Positions 11,688-22,667 of a stretch of 64,000 nucleotides of DNA are shown one piece after another. Under the pieces are notes generated by a model. That model worked only from the letters and a program-made list of their open reading frames with translations. It did no database searches and was not told where the DNA came from. How positions within the stretch are numbered: the stretch's first letter is position 1; the number at the start of each line of letters is the position of its first letter. The position numbers and the translations under genes were made by a program. Source of the stretch: Viola odorata (Eukaryota; Streptophyta; Magnoliopsida; Malpighiales; Violaceae); NCBI GenBank assembly GCA_963691705.1, contig OY829542.1, forward strand, positions 28,940,579 through 29,004,578, in the 5' to 3' direction.

Positions 11688-14600
11688 TCTATACTATATA
11701 AAAAGCACGAAGGAGCTTATTCCTTTAAATTACTATTATACTCTTAATCCATTAAAAATATTAAAGGTGTAATAGACTTATAATTTTTAAAATTACCTAT
11801 TTATTAAAATTGAATAAATCTATTATTCAACCATTTATTTAATTAATTAACCTACCTATTAAACCCTAAACTACAAAGCATCTATTTAGAGATTCTCCTG
11901 CATTCAATGACCAACAACTTTAATCGAAATCCAACGACTTTACACTAAAGATACCAGGTATTTTCAATTTCACTTCATTAATTATCGGTTTAATTAAAGA
12001 TTTTATCAATTATTATGGATGCAACTGGATTTTTTTTATCCTTCCGTGGGGCTGTGCAAGTTAGCATCATCTCTGTTTTCATTTGAACATCTGCGGCACT
12101 TGAGTGTAGGCTGGTGTATATTGAAAATTCCACCCATATTTGCGGGGTTTCCTTTACTGATTGATCTTCAGTTTTTTTTTTAATAATTTATTTTATTGTT
12201 TGTGTTTAATAATTAATATCAATTGATTTTTTTATTTACATTAAGTAATTCCTCGATCATAAACCAATATACATTCAACTTCTCCATTATATTTCTTAGT
12301 GGTAATTAGATTTGATATTGCTTAATTTTTAATTTTTCTCCATAACTAGCCTAACCTAATTAACATATAGTCATATACAACGTTTTATTCAATTTATTTT
12401 TAAAAAATAAAGCACGTACAACTCCTTGAGGAAATCCATGTTCAAGTTAATTTTTATAAACTAATTTTGAATATCCGGATTGATTTTAAGGTTTTTTTCT
12501 CTGGTCAAAACATATGCAATTTTTTAGAGAAATCCATATATGTGATACTCAATTGAGTCAAAATTGGGAATATAAACTTAACAATTCTATGTCCTGATTA
12601 TTTTGTATAATGTTTCAATGGTATGTTAATTTTTTTAAAAGATATAGGTAGTAACGAATCTCATAAACAGAAATGAAAAGTAAATAGCAATTTAAGTGAG
12701 CCAATTAGAAAAGAAGATCCCGAGTTATTTCGTTGCTTATGACTCTGAATGTTGTACATGGATATCCAAATTCTTATTTGCAAGAATTTGGAAGAAGGAG
12801 CGATCAATCTTTATAATTAACGTTTTGCACTTGCCTATGCATTTCCAACTAATATCAAATAAGTTCACGTATTTTTAATTAACTCAAATCAACCACTATA
12901 TTCAATAATGTCATTTATTAATAAAACTAAATTTATTTTAGAATAATTTAAGCTCACGTTATTGACAACAAAGCAAACTTTAGTTTATTTGATGACATGA
13001 ATGACTTTGTTAGAATAGGAGACTAAAATTCCAAAAAAAAATTGAGATCATATTTATGCAAAAATTAGAGGAAGAATAGAGAGGAATTAATCTAATTTGT
13101 AATTAAATGTTCTGAATTTGTATCATAAATGTCACAGTAAATTCCCTATATTTTTAATTGGTTCGAATCAACATCACTCTTAACAAATTAATCAGTATAT
13201 TTAAAAAAATTAAAATAATTAGTGATTGATAAAATAATTAAATAACTTAATAATATTTTTATAATTTTTTAATTCTCAAACTATTAGAAAGACCAAAATT
13301 GTAACTTTATTGCAGGTTTATATTGCAAATTTCAAGACTATGGAGTTTAAAGTGGGAGATTTTGTAAACTTTAGGGTTTCTCTATATAGTTTACCTAAAA
13401 ATATATTTAAATTTTTAATCAATAAAGTTAATAATTTTTTTATTATTATATAATAAATAAATAAAATGTTACAAAATAAATATTTTGAGTATATGTTTAA
13501 TGATTACGTAAATGTATTTTTCTTGAGATTTTTATATATTTTTTTATATAAAAACTAGATAATGTTTTCAATTTCAAGCTAAACAACAACAACAACACAA
13601 ACTTTAAAATAAAAAAAGTTATATCTTTTCTATATGGAAAAAGTGGAAAGAAAATCGACTTTGTTACATTCGTTAGTCTCTTAAAAAATCACATGAGAGT
13701 AGCTTATAAAAATATTTTAAAATAACATTAATAATAGTAAATTAGAAAGTGAACAAACTTATAAATTAATTTTTCAATTAAGTAATGCACTTTTATTTTT
13801 ATTATTAAATGACCATTTATTTAATTAATAAAGAATTATTATAAACGTAATTTTTAGTAAGAATTTGAAATTATTAAATAATTTATCATAGAAAAATATA
13901 CTTAGTGTTGTGAGTTAAAAAAGTTAGCAAAAATAAATTATATTTGTATAAACTATATATTGTTTTAAATGACTTATTATTAAAGTTATGAATAATGAGT
14001 ATATATTAAATTAATTCTTTAGACTTTAAATTTATATTAAATATTTTTTTGATAGTATGAAAAATGAAAGAAGGTGATTTTATATTATGAAATATTCACA
14101 TTATAATTTTAAATTATAATTAACAAAAAAATATTTAAATAATTTAATAATTGAAATGCTAAAATACAAAAGAGAAAGATAATTTATTGAAGAACCAAAA
14201 TATGTTAAATGCCGAAACTATCTTCCTATGAAATTATTTTTGCGAACTTTTACTTTTATATATTTTTAAAATTTATCATTCTTTGTGTAATTGGCATGGG
14301 TGATAAAAATATTTCCTTGGTTGATTACCAACAAGTTCCTCACTATATTCAAAGAGGTTGTGGGAGATCAATTTATGTAATGTACTGGTGGAGCTACAAT
14401 ATCAGAAATATCCTTAACAGTATGGAATTGAAAAATAGTCACAATGAGTAAAATATAAGTTAATCTATTTTTAAATGTAAATTATTTGTTAAATGTAAAA
14501 AATATATCTTAATTTATTTTTAAATCTAAATTATTTTAAGTATTATTATATTATTTTAAAAATAATATTCTTTATTCAAGTTAATATTTTTTATTTTATT

Positions 14601-16960
14601 TTATTATTTTAATTTAGTAAAGGGATTGATTTTAAAAGTGTTAAAGAAACATAAACTAGATAAAAGTGACAAATAAATGGTAATATTTATACTCTTTCTA
14701 ACATAAATTATATAGTAAAATAAAGAACAATATTTGTGAGAATAATTGAGAAGTTTATTTACAAGTATTGAAAATATTATCCATATATTATCAAAATAAT
14801 TTACATTAATTTTATTTTTATGAAAGAAATATTATATATTTTACATCAAATATTTTCTACATGGGTTAATAGTATTTATTTTATTTTAATTATTTAACTA
14901 TAATTTGAAGGCAGTAAATGGTTTATTTTTTCAGAAAAAATATATTTAAAGTTAAGAAAATCATAAAACAACTATAAGTGACAAATAACAAAAGAATTTA
15001 TAACCTTTCCTAAAATTAATTTAGTGACAAAAGTTGATTAATGAGTTTGAAAAATATAAAAGGATTAAGTTAGATAATTTAAAAGAGATACTGAAAATTA
15101 ATATTTTAAAATCTAATCATCAAATAGTTATAGTTATACATTTTCCTCCAATATTTATAATTTTTTCAACTATTTATTTTTTATTTTTTAACCACTTATA
15201 ATGCTATATTAAAACGTTTTAGGATATTATAGGGTTTCTAATGTAAGTCTTAAAACTATAGTGTCCCAAGTGAAAGATTTTTGAAAATATAAAACAAATT
15301 ATGTAGTTTACCCTAAAATATGTGCTAGGTAAAGTAATAAGATTTTTTTTAAAAAAAAATTGGTTATATTGTTAGTTATCATTATAATATCATGGATAGA
15401 CCATATGATGTACGTCATCAAGATAACATCCAATAGGTACATAAAATATATTAAATAAATATTTATTATAAACTTAAAGTCGTTAGAACGTTAAAGTTAA
15501 ATTAACTTTGAGATAAAATAGAGTTACAATGAGTAACCTTTTGAATCTTTAAATTAAAAATTAAAATTAAATGACACAAGTCTAAATCTCACCTCTGTCT
15601 ATGAAAAAAAATGTGCAATTCAATATGCCTAAGTCATATATAAAAAACAACAATAAAATAAATTGATTAATAGGTAGTTACTAATTTATAAGTTATCATT
15701 ATACCTAAAATAATTAAATAAATATTTATCGTAAACTTAAAGTCCTTAAACCTTAAACTTAAATTAGTTTTTCAATTAATAACAAATGGATGAGATTAAA
15801 TTTGTGTAACCTAATAGACTGCTGTAAAAGTACACAGAAGATTTCACTCATGGATTTTTAATGCGAGTGACGAATGTTGATGAAGTTGATATAATTAAGA
15901 AAATTAAATAAGAAATCATGTTCTAAGCCATAAGTTATAGCAAAAAAAAAAGCCAAAAGTTATGGATTAAATGAGATATATAAATCTCCTAACGTTATTA
16001 TCATCCTAATGTAATAAAATATATTTTAAAATTGGAATAATTTATTTATTTATAATAGTAATAATAGTTTCATGACTAATAACTATTACTACTATTATTA
16101 TTCTAATCCAACAAATTAAGAAAATATATTTTTTCTTTCAAAAGATAACAAAATATGATCTTATTACAAAAAGAAGAAAAAAATAAAGGATAAATATAGT
16201 AATAAAATTCTTCCTTTTATTAAATTATAATCACAATTATTTTTAGACTATTATTTTTAATTATTATTATTGTTGTTGTTGTTATTTTTTATTTCATGCG
16301 TTTTCATTGTTAGAATAAGAATTAGAAAAAAATGAGAGAGAAAAGAAAAAAAAAAACAAAGTGGAAAGTGATAATTATTTTTAGTTAAAAATAAAAAATC
16401 TATATAAAAAATATGTAAAATAAACAAGAAATTATTTTACCTCAATAAACTATTTTTCAATAAAAAAAACTATGAAATCCTTTTTATAACGTATTATTTA
16501 TTGAGTTTGAATCTTTAAAGAAAAATTCATTAGTGGTTGTTTTTAAATAATTGCATAATTATTTACAATATTTGGAGAACTTAAATAAAAATAATAGTCT
16601 AAAAATAATTGTGATTATTACAATTAAACATCATTTTAAACATTTAAATTTTAATTTATAAAAGTAATTTACTTAATTGAGTTAAAATTGTTTTAATTCT
16701 AAGAGCTTAAAATTAATTATTTCAGAATTAATACAAGATTTTTTCATCGACACTTGCATTAGAACATTAATAACAATACAAATATATTTAAGCACCATAG
16801 TAAAAAATTATGTTAATGCTATTTTCGGAAACATTAATTAAAAAAATTATATTATACCAAAAATATATTTGTGTGAAATACTCTTTTGTACATAAATTTT
16901 ATATTTTATTATTTTTAAATAAATTTCGTACGTGCAACGCCACGTGCCAAAATAACCTAG
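11688..16960 (+). mobile_element. Non-autonomous Helitron, 5.27 kb
   Basis: The left end reads TCTATACTATATAAAAAGCA, a classic plant Helitron 5' terminus beginning with TC. The right end has a hairpin at about 16928-16947 (GTACGTG, loop CAACGC, CACGTGC) followed 13 nt later by CTAG at 16957-16960. The insertion lies between A (11687) and T (16961), as Helitrons do, without target duplication. The interior is about 75-80% AT by eye and encodes no Rep/helicase or captured exon that I recognise; only short ORFs (12696-12878, 14209-14451, 16810-17076) occur. Diverged direct repeats lie at about 15435-15530 and 15660-15770 (AATATTTAT..TAAACTTAAAGTC). It would depend on Rep/Hel protein from another element for rolling-circle movement. 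Confidence 0.85.
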
Positions 16961-17899
16961 TTTATATAAATTTGTTAAGACGCAAGGTTCATAGATATAA
17001 ATATTCAAAATTTTCACTTAAATCATATCCATACCATCTAAGTTTTATTATATCTTTATCCATATCACTACTATAAATTTTTACAATAGGTCAAATCATA
17101 TTCTTACCACAACTATTCATACTTAATGGATTAATGAAGAAAAAAAACTTCTAAAAAGCACCAGTAAACATTCATGGGTTAATAAATCGACCCATGTACT
17201 CCACTATGAACAAAAAAAATTAATTCTAACAGGACATGTAGAACGTCGAAAGTAAAGTTTACACACACAATTGAAGTTTACATGAATTAAATTGAAAAAT
17301 ATCTAAAAATACACTAAAATTCAAAAAAATTATAAACCCTCAAACTTATTATCAAATAGACAAATAAAACAAGTTCAAATTGCAAGCAATCATGCTTGAG
17401 TTATTACGCTTCCTTCCTCATTGATGGGTGTTGAATCCGTAAAAAATAATAAGATTACAATTTATCACAACAAGATAATTTATATTTTAGCAAGCAATAA
17501 GAGGTTCATTCCTCAGGGGTTGACGGTTTAATTCAAGTTCTCGATTATAATCAATCGTGACAAATGGTAGTAACTAAAAATGATAAAAGAAAATGCAAGT
17601 AAACAGTTGACAAATGGGAAATAATGAAATCAGATGATAAAGAATTCCCAGTAAAGACATACTCAAGGTCATGATTCACAAATATTGATCATTGACGCAA
17701 AGATGTTTAAAACTGAGTTTCATAGGGTAGTTATAGAAATTAGATTCACTTTGACTTCCTACTCTCCTCCTAATCAAGTTTCTTAAAGAAATCTCTCTAT
17801 TAAGAACCTTAATCTTCTAGCAATCCTAAGGTTCACTTATAGGGTTTAACTAGTTGATTGATAAAAATTTGAAGAGACTATTCCTAGACATAGGGATTA
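16961..17899. other. Intergenic DNA, probable remnant of an older LTR element
   Basis: No gene. 17430-17899, continued after LTR-A from 24374 to about 24440 (the insertion splits them), has the wording of plant gypsy LTRs (CCGTAAAAAATAATAAGATTAC, CTCAGGGGTTGACGG, ordered Leu-rich non-coding blocks) but no termini could be set. Confidence 0.35.
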
Positions 17900-17904
17900 G
17901 TTCA

Positions 17905-19605
17905 TGACGCGCCGTCGAAACGCGCGTCAAAAGTAATAAAATAGTTCCTGATAGGCTAGATGCACAAATTAATGTATATAGCGGCAAGTCAGGGTCGAAC
18001 CACAGGGAAATGAAACACTAGATTTAATCTTGCCCTAGATGTATGATCAGGATGAAAATGCACTAGATAGAAAAGTAAATCTGGGGGGGGTTTAGTTGGT
18101 TAGACGAGCCTAACCAACGATGGCAGTTGATAGCGGTGCAGACAAACGTAAATAAAACGGTGCAGACATACAGATATAGCAAAGAAGAGATTAAAACAAG
18201 CAGAGATAGAATATCAAATAAAAAGGAAATAACGAAACAGGTAGAGACAATAAATCAGGTAAAGGGGAAATCTTAGCAGGGGTAGACGGTGGATTGCGTC
18301 GAGGTCTAGTCGGTCATTGGTGCAAGGATAGACTGTTTTCATGCCATAGACGTGCTATAGGAATCCTGTTTTCACGTGGATCCCCTACTTCTCTTCTTAA
18401 GAGAAGTCACTCCCAAGGTACGCTTATGGAAGTGGCCGTGACACTGCACCCAAGGTACGCTTATGGGTCAGACACGCAGGCCCGTGAAGTGGAGAGAAGA
18501 CACGTCTAGGGTTAGACACTGAGAAGTCTGCCCTAACCGGTTTCTTGCCCTAGCCAGATTGGACCAAACGACATGGTGACTCTGGGCTAGGTGCCTACTA
18601 TATTCCATGGCCTCACGTTAGTTATTACCATGGAAATGACAATATTCATGAGAAACATGCAAATAGATGATCAAACTACCAACAAATCTCACACGAAATG
18701 ACAATAAAATGGCAAGAAAGCGAATACAATAATGAAAACGTTTTAAGAGCACTTTGACCTCCCAACTATCCTCTTGCAATCCTTAAAACACCCCTGCCAA
18801 GACTAGAAACTTAGCCAATCATGCTAAGAATCAAACACAAAATAGATGGAGAAATCAACATAAACAGAGAAGAGGTGCAGATGAAAATGAAAATCTAGAG
18901 CACTTAATTAAAACCGGCCGGAGCTTCAAAGCTCCGGCCAAAATCTGGAAAAACAAGAAGGGAACAGATCCCAAAGTTAGAGAGAGAGAGAGAAAAACGG
19001 CTACAATGATTCAAAACCCTAAAAAAAGGAAAAACTCCCCTAAAGCCCTAAAAACTAAGGTTTATATACAAGACAATCCCACAAGGGGACAAAATAGGAC
19101 AGCTGGTTGGGGAGGAAGGAAGGAAGGGGCGTCCTTGACAGCTGGCAGAGGGAATATTGCATAGAATCCCGCTACAATCTTTCTGGCATCTTTTGTCAAG
19201 CGTCAGCCTAGACGAGGAGCGTCATCTAGGGCAAGACGTAAGATATCTTCTAGGGCAAGACGAATTAGCTAGGGAATATTCTGGAATCTCTTTGGCATCT
19301 TTGGTCAAGCATCATCCGAGAAGAAACATGCACGTGCGTGCGTCTAGGCCTGGACGTAAGATATCTTCAGTAGCTCATCCAGGTCTAGACGGTATAGAGG
19401 CGTCTAGGTCTCGATGACAAAAACAGCGTCTAGGGCTCGACGATGAGAGGTCTGAAGAAATGCATCCAAATGGCGTGCTTTTCTGCAAGTTTCTCCCTTT
19501 AGTCCAGATCTGCAAAATAGTTGGAAAACAAGGCAAATTAGCAGTATCAAGAGTGAAATTGGACTTGAAAGGGAGGAAAAATATGCATAAAAAGACACCA
19601 TATCA
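17905..19605 (-). repeat. LTR-A 3' LTR
   Basis: In element sense it runs TGATATGGTG ... GACGCGTCA-like end (TGACGGCGCGTCA side at 17905). A TATA box (TGTATATAAA) lies at about 19061-19070. It carries nine copies or variants of the CGTC-N8-GACG dyad (18297, 18503, 19201, about 19223, 19247, 19341, 19376, 19401, 19427). The U5 block with CACAAATTAATGTATATA and CAGGGTCGAACCACAGGG sits at 17965-18007. Confidence 0.95.
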
Positions 19606-19623
19606 AATTCTCCCACACTGCCC

Positions 19624-19643
19624 ATTGCTCGCCCTCGAGCAAT
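19624..19643 (-). promoter_or_regulatory. Hairpin beside the LTR-A polypurine tract
   Basis: Eight-bp stem ATTGCTCG / CGAGCAAT with loop CCCT, ending 18 nt from the 3' LTR. The purine tract (AGTGTGGGAGAATT in sense) lies between. The equivalent in LTR-H keeps the pairing with a swapped base pair. Confidence 0.75.
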
Positions 19644-20546
19644 CAAAACAGAAAACACACCCCAAGGCATAGACAAGCACAACCAACCATAGCACAAGAA
19701 TCAACAAACCAAACAATCAGCCCTGACCATGTCAAGACATACTCTGCCTAGATAACTCTACATCAAATCATTAGGATAACGACCCTATTGAAGAAACTTT
19801 ACCACATCAGACTTGGCATCAGCAATCCTCACCAGGGTAAGTGTTTACACTCACACTCAACTAGGCTTGGTGTGTAATCACTCAAATATGCAAATTAACA
19901 AGACACACAACATAGTTTGCACATCAACCCGAGTTAAAATCCACATGCTCAGGCAATCAACAATCAGAAACGAACTTTGCACCATAAAAAAGATGATTGA
20001 AAGGAAAGATGTGTATAGAGAATATGAAGAATATGGAGAGAAAAGGGAAAGAAAGAATGAAAATAGGAAAAGCAAGAAGATAGATTATATACAAAGAGTA
20101 AAAAGAGGAAGGAAAAGAGAAGGAGAATAGAACGAAAAACCCGGATGGAGATGAAGCGGTGAGGCAGTATCCGTCAAGGGCAGACAGTCGAGGGCTAGAT
20201 GAATTTCTTCTTCTAGGGGGGGGGGAAGAGTTCTTCTTTTGGAAACCATGCTGACAATACTTCATTCTTTTGGCTCGTGCTTTTGCCCTCTCTTATTTTA
20301 TTTTGAGACCAAATGAATTTTTCTTTTTCTTTTTCTGGTTCTGAATTTTTTTTTTTTTTTTTTTTTTTAAACGAAGAGAGGCTAAAATTTGATAACTACC
20401 TCAGCTGATGAACTAGCGTGAGGGTTTTGCCAACTTACTTCAGCTAAGACTTGATGAAGGCATTTTGGCTAGGGCTTGATTTCTTTTTAGATTAGCTTGA
20501 TGATTATGCCCTAGCCCTTTTTTGGCATCTACACCCTCTTGTCGGT

Positions 20547-20582
20547 CTCCCCCACACTTGGGCTTTGCTGAACATCTAGCCC
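20547..20582 (-). promoter_or_regulatory. Second internal polypurine-like tract with weak hairpin in LTR-A
   Basis: CTCCCCCACACTT at 20547-20559 followed by GGGCT ... AGCCC (20560-20564 with 20578-20582, loop 13). The stem is shorter than in the other two modules, so structure is less certain. Confidence 0.4.
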
Positions 20583-21153
20583 GCCACCTCTGACAAATAC
20601 TGCTCACCTGGAAGGAAAAGAGAACAAGGAAAGTGAGAACAAGTGTTTAAAGAAGAGGGAGATGAGAAGGAAATGAGAAGATGTCGGGGGCTAAACAAAA
20701 AAGGGCGTCGAGGGCTAGATGAAGAAAAAGAGAAGAACAAGAAAGAAAAGAAGAAGGAAAGAAAACAAAGATGCAAAGTTCATTTCGTCTTTTTGCTGCT
20801 TTCCTAAGACTGATGGTACCCATACCCAGGGGTCTCATGCAAACTTAGTTGAGTGCCTATCTAAGCATTGAATCACACATGAAAAATATAACTGTTTAGT
20901 CTCAAATGCTCACAAGGTGCTATAAATGATTGCTGATGTTTAGTGCAGATGCAGGTTATAAGAGCTAACAAACAAAGCATGCAAGATCTAGGGCAAGACC
21001 AACATGAAAGGCAGTTCATTTCTATGTGCACAAGTCAGAAGTGTTTGTCCATACTCGAGGGTTTTAAAACTAGGCAGTGTGTTAATTGTGGCCAAAGCTC
21101 TAATCCGAAAAAAATTGCCCAAAATAAACACACACAACAAACACATATGTGTC

Positions 21154-21191
21154 CCTTCCCCACACTTAAGCAACGCATTGTCCTCAATGCG
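21154..21191 (-). promoter_or_regulatory. Internal polypurine-like tract plus hairpin in LTR-A
   Basis: CCTTCCCCACACTT (21154-21167), then hairpin CGCATTG-TCCT-CAATGCG at 21174-21191. It has the same order and loop size as the module beside the 3' LTR but a different stem sequence; Athila-F has the same arrangement at 53799-53836. Confidence 0.6.
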
Positions 21192-21334
21192 AAGAAAGGA
21201 CTCAAACAAGGGCATACGAAAATAAAATAGAAGAAATAAAAGTAAAAGGAAAGATGAGAGAGGAAAGAAACGTGGGTTGCCTCCCACGAAGCGCCTTAGT
21301 TATCGTCCAGGGCAAGACGTTGGTTGTTCGAACT

Positions 21335-22552
21335 TCAACCAATCCTACTAAATGCTTTCCATCCTCTTAGTTTGATGTGAATTAGGGCATGAAGTGGATA
21401 GTCCAGTAGTAGCAAAGCATCCTGCAAGCAACCATAATATGATTCAAATGTTAATTTGGGTTCCCGCAAAGCAAAGAGGAAAAAATTGTAATGTGTAAAA
21501 GGTGATTCAAGAAAAGGATCAACATAATTAGAAAGTTTAGAAATCTCCCTGTCATACATAACATCTTTAGAGCTCAAGTCCTTGATTAACTCTTCCTCAA
21601 TCTCTCTCAAATCCTCATTCTCAATCTCCCCTAGCTGGAATTCTGTGTCTAGGGCAAGACGCTCTTCACAAAAGTTGATGTGGTGAAAATCCTCAAAAAC
21701 CTCAATCCCGTGGCCTACCAAAGTGTCAGAACAGATCTGGAGTTGATTTGGCGAATCTGGCTGAACAACGGCTTCTGCCTCTAATTGTGCATCTAGGGCA
21801 AGACGCTCCCATCTGTCTAGGGCTAGACGCTTGTTGGCTTCTGACTCTGAGGAAAAGCATCCTGGATCCTCCAATTTTAGCTCATCAGTTGACATGAAAA
21901 GTTCATCTATCCCATATGGATCATCATCTTGGTCTAGACACTCAAATGGCAACTCCCATAGGACGGCGGTGGGTAAATTCTCCTCTTCACTTAGATAGTC
22001 GTCACTATCTAAGTGCTGCAAATATTGTGTTATAGGAGTGATTGGGTGACTCATGATCTGATTGGGCAAAGGTGTTGGAGCTAAAACTTTCGGTGCAGAT
22101 GTTGGGGCAACATCTAGGGCAAGCTGCTCGGGTAGGCATGCAAAGTTTGCTTCAATGGCCTCTTCACGTTGTTGCTCCTTAAGTTCCTGCATGGTTACTT
22201 TCATCTCCTCAAGTTGATTCACCATGTCAGCTAATTCCTCCAGACGCTTCTGCTTCTTAAGCTCCTCCAAGGCTAATTTCATCTCCTCAAGTTGGTTCGC
22301 TAAGTCAGTTACTGCAGCAAAATCTTCTTGGGTAAAACATGCGTCTTGTGGAGGTTGTGGAGGCTGAAGATATTGATAGCTAGGTTCGGGCTGCACTCCA
22401 TAGTTGAAATTTCCTTGATTCCACCACGGGGGGTTAGGACTAAAATACTGAGGAAAAGAGGGTGAGTGAGAATAAGAATTAAAATAAGACATTGAAGAAA
22501 GAAAAGAAAATCTGGAATCGTCTAGGGCAAGATAGTGTAGGGGTGATGACAT
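21335..22552 (-). CDS. Unrecognised 405-aa LTR-A protein with coiled coil and LALD repeats
   Basis: I do not recognise this protein. It is an uninterrupted frame starting 99 nt after the PBS, the position of gag. Residues about 20-65 are Tyr/Pro/Ser-rich (MSYFNSYSHSPSFPQYF, PSYQYLQPP). Residues about 80-135 are a Glu/Lys/Leu heptad-like region with an internal repeat (NQLEEMKLALEELKKQ / NQLEEMKVTMQELKEQ), a likely coiled coil. The remainder is acidic. The pentapeptide (R)LALD or QLALD occurs five times (near residues 8, 144, 243, 251, 299), each encoded by a copy of the 16-bp dyad and always in the same frame. There is no zinc knuckle, protease or RT. LTR-H holds a decayed homologue (62750-63640) with only one LALD. 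A start at the second Met (MSYFNSYS, 22492), where the LTR-H copy also begins, is equally possible. Inference: a gag-like or regulatory protein of a non-autonomous family. Confidence 0.7.
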   Translation of the reverse strand: MSSPLHYLALDDSRFSFLSSMSYFNSYSHSPSFPQYFSPNPPWWNQGNFNYGVQPEPSYQYLQPPQPPQDACFTQEDFAAVTDLANQLEEMKLALEELKKQKRLEELADMVNQLEEMKVTMQELKEQQREEAIEANFACLPEQLALDVAPTSAPKVLAPTPLPNQIMSHPITPITQYLQHLDSDDYLSEEENLPTAVLWELPFECLDQDDDPYGIDELFMSTDELKLEDPGCFSSESEANKRLALDRWERLALDAQLEAEAVVQPDSPNQLQICSDTLVGHGIEVFEDFHHINFCEERLALDTEFQLGEIENEDLREIEEELIKDLSSKDVMYDREISKLSNYVDPFLESPFTHYNFFLFALREPKLTFESYYGCLQDALLLLDYPLHALIHIKLRGWKAFSRIG

Positions 22553-22644
22553 TTTCAGCGTCGAGGTCTGGACGAAAATGGTGGGCGAGGTGCAGATCTC
22601 CTGGTCATATAAAAAAGAAACAAGAAAAATTAGAACTATTCATT

Positions 22645-22662
22645 TCCCCGGCAACGGCGCCA
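22645..22662 (-). other. LTR-A primer binding site, tRNA-Asp type
   Basis: Minus strand TGGCGCCGTTGCCGGGGA, complementary to the 3' end of plant tRNA-Asp. It is separated from the 5' LTR by AAATT on the plus strand (22663-22667). Confidence 0.93.
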
Positions 22663-22667
22663 AAATT

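Larger units (their letters stand above)
19606..21334 (-). other. LTR-A 3' non-coding region with hairpin/polypurine modules
   Basis: No ORF is supported. Three places combine CCCCACACT (a purine tract in element sense) with an adjacent hairpin: 19606-19643, 20547-20582 and 21154-21191. Other content is a purine-rich run at 19990-20130, T-run 20327-20350, and dyad motif copies near 20172, 20706, 20985 and 21304. The length (1.7 kb) is large for a gag-only element. Confidence 0.7.

Noticed and set aside
17990..18010. GGTCGAACC as an RNA polymerase III box B of a tRNA or SINE
   Set aside because: No box A or A-rich tail at proper distance; it belongs to the U5 block of LTRs.
22645..22662. tRNA-Asp-like sequence that might be a tRNA gene
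   Set aside because: Only the 3' acceptor/T-stem complement is present and it abuts an LTR; it is a primer binding site. The same applies to 63861-63878.
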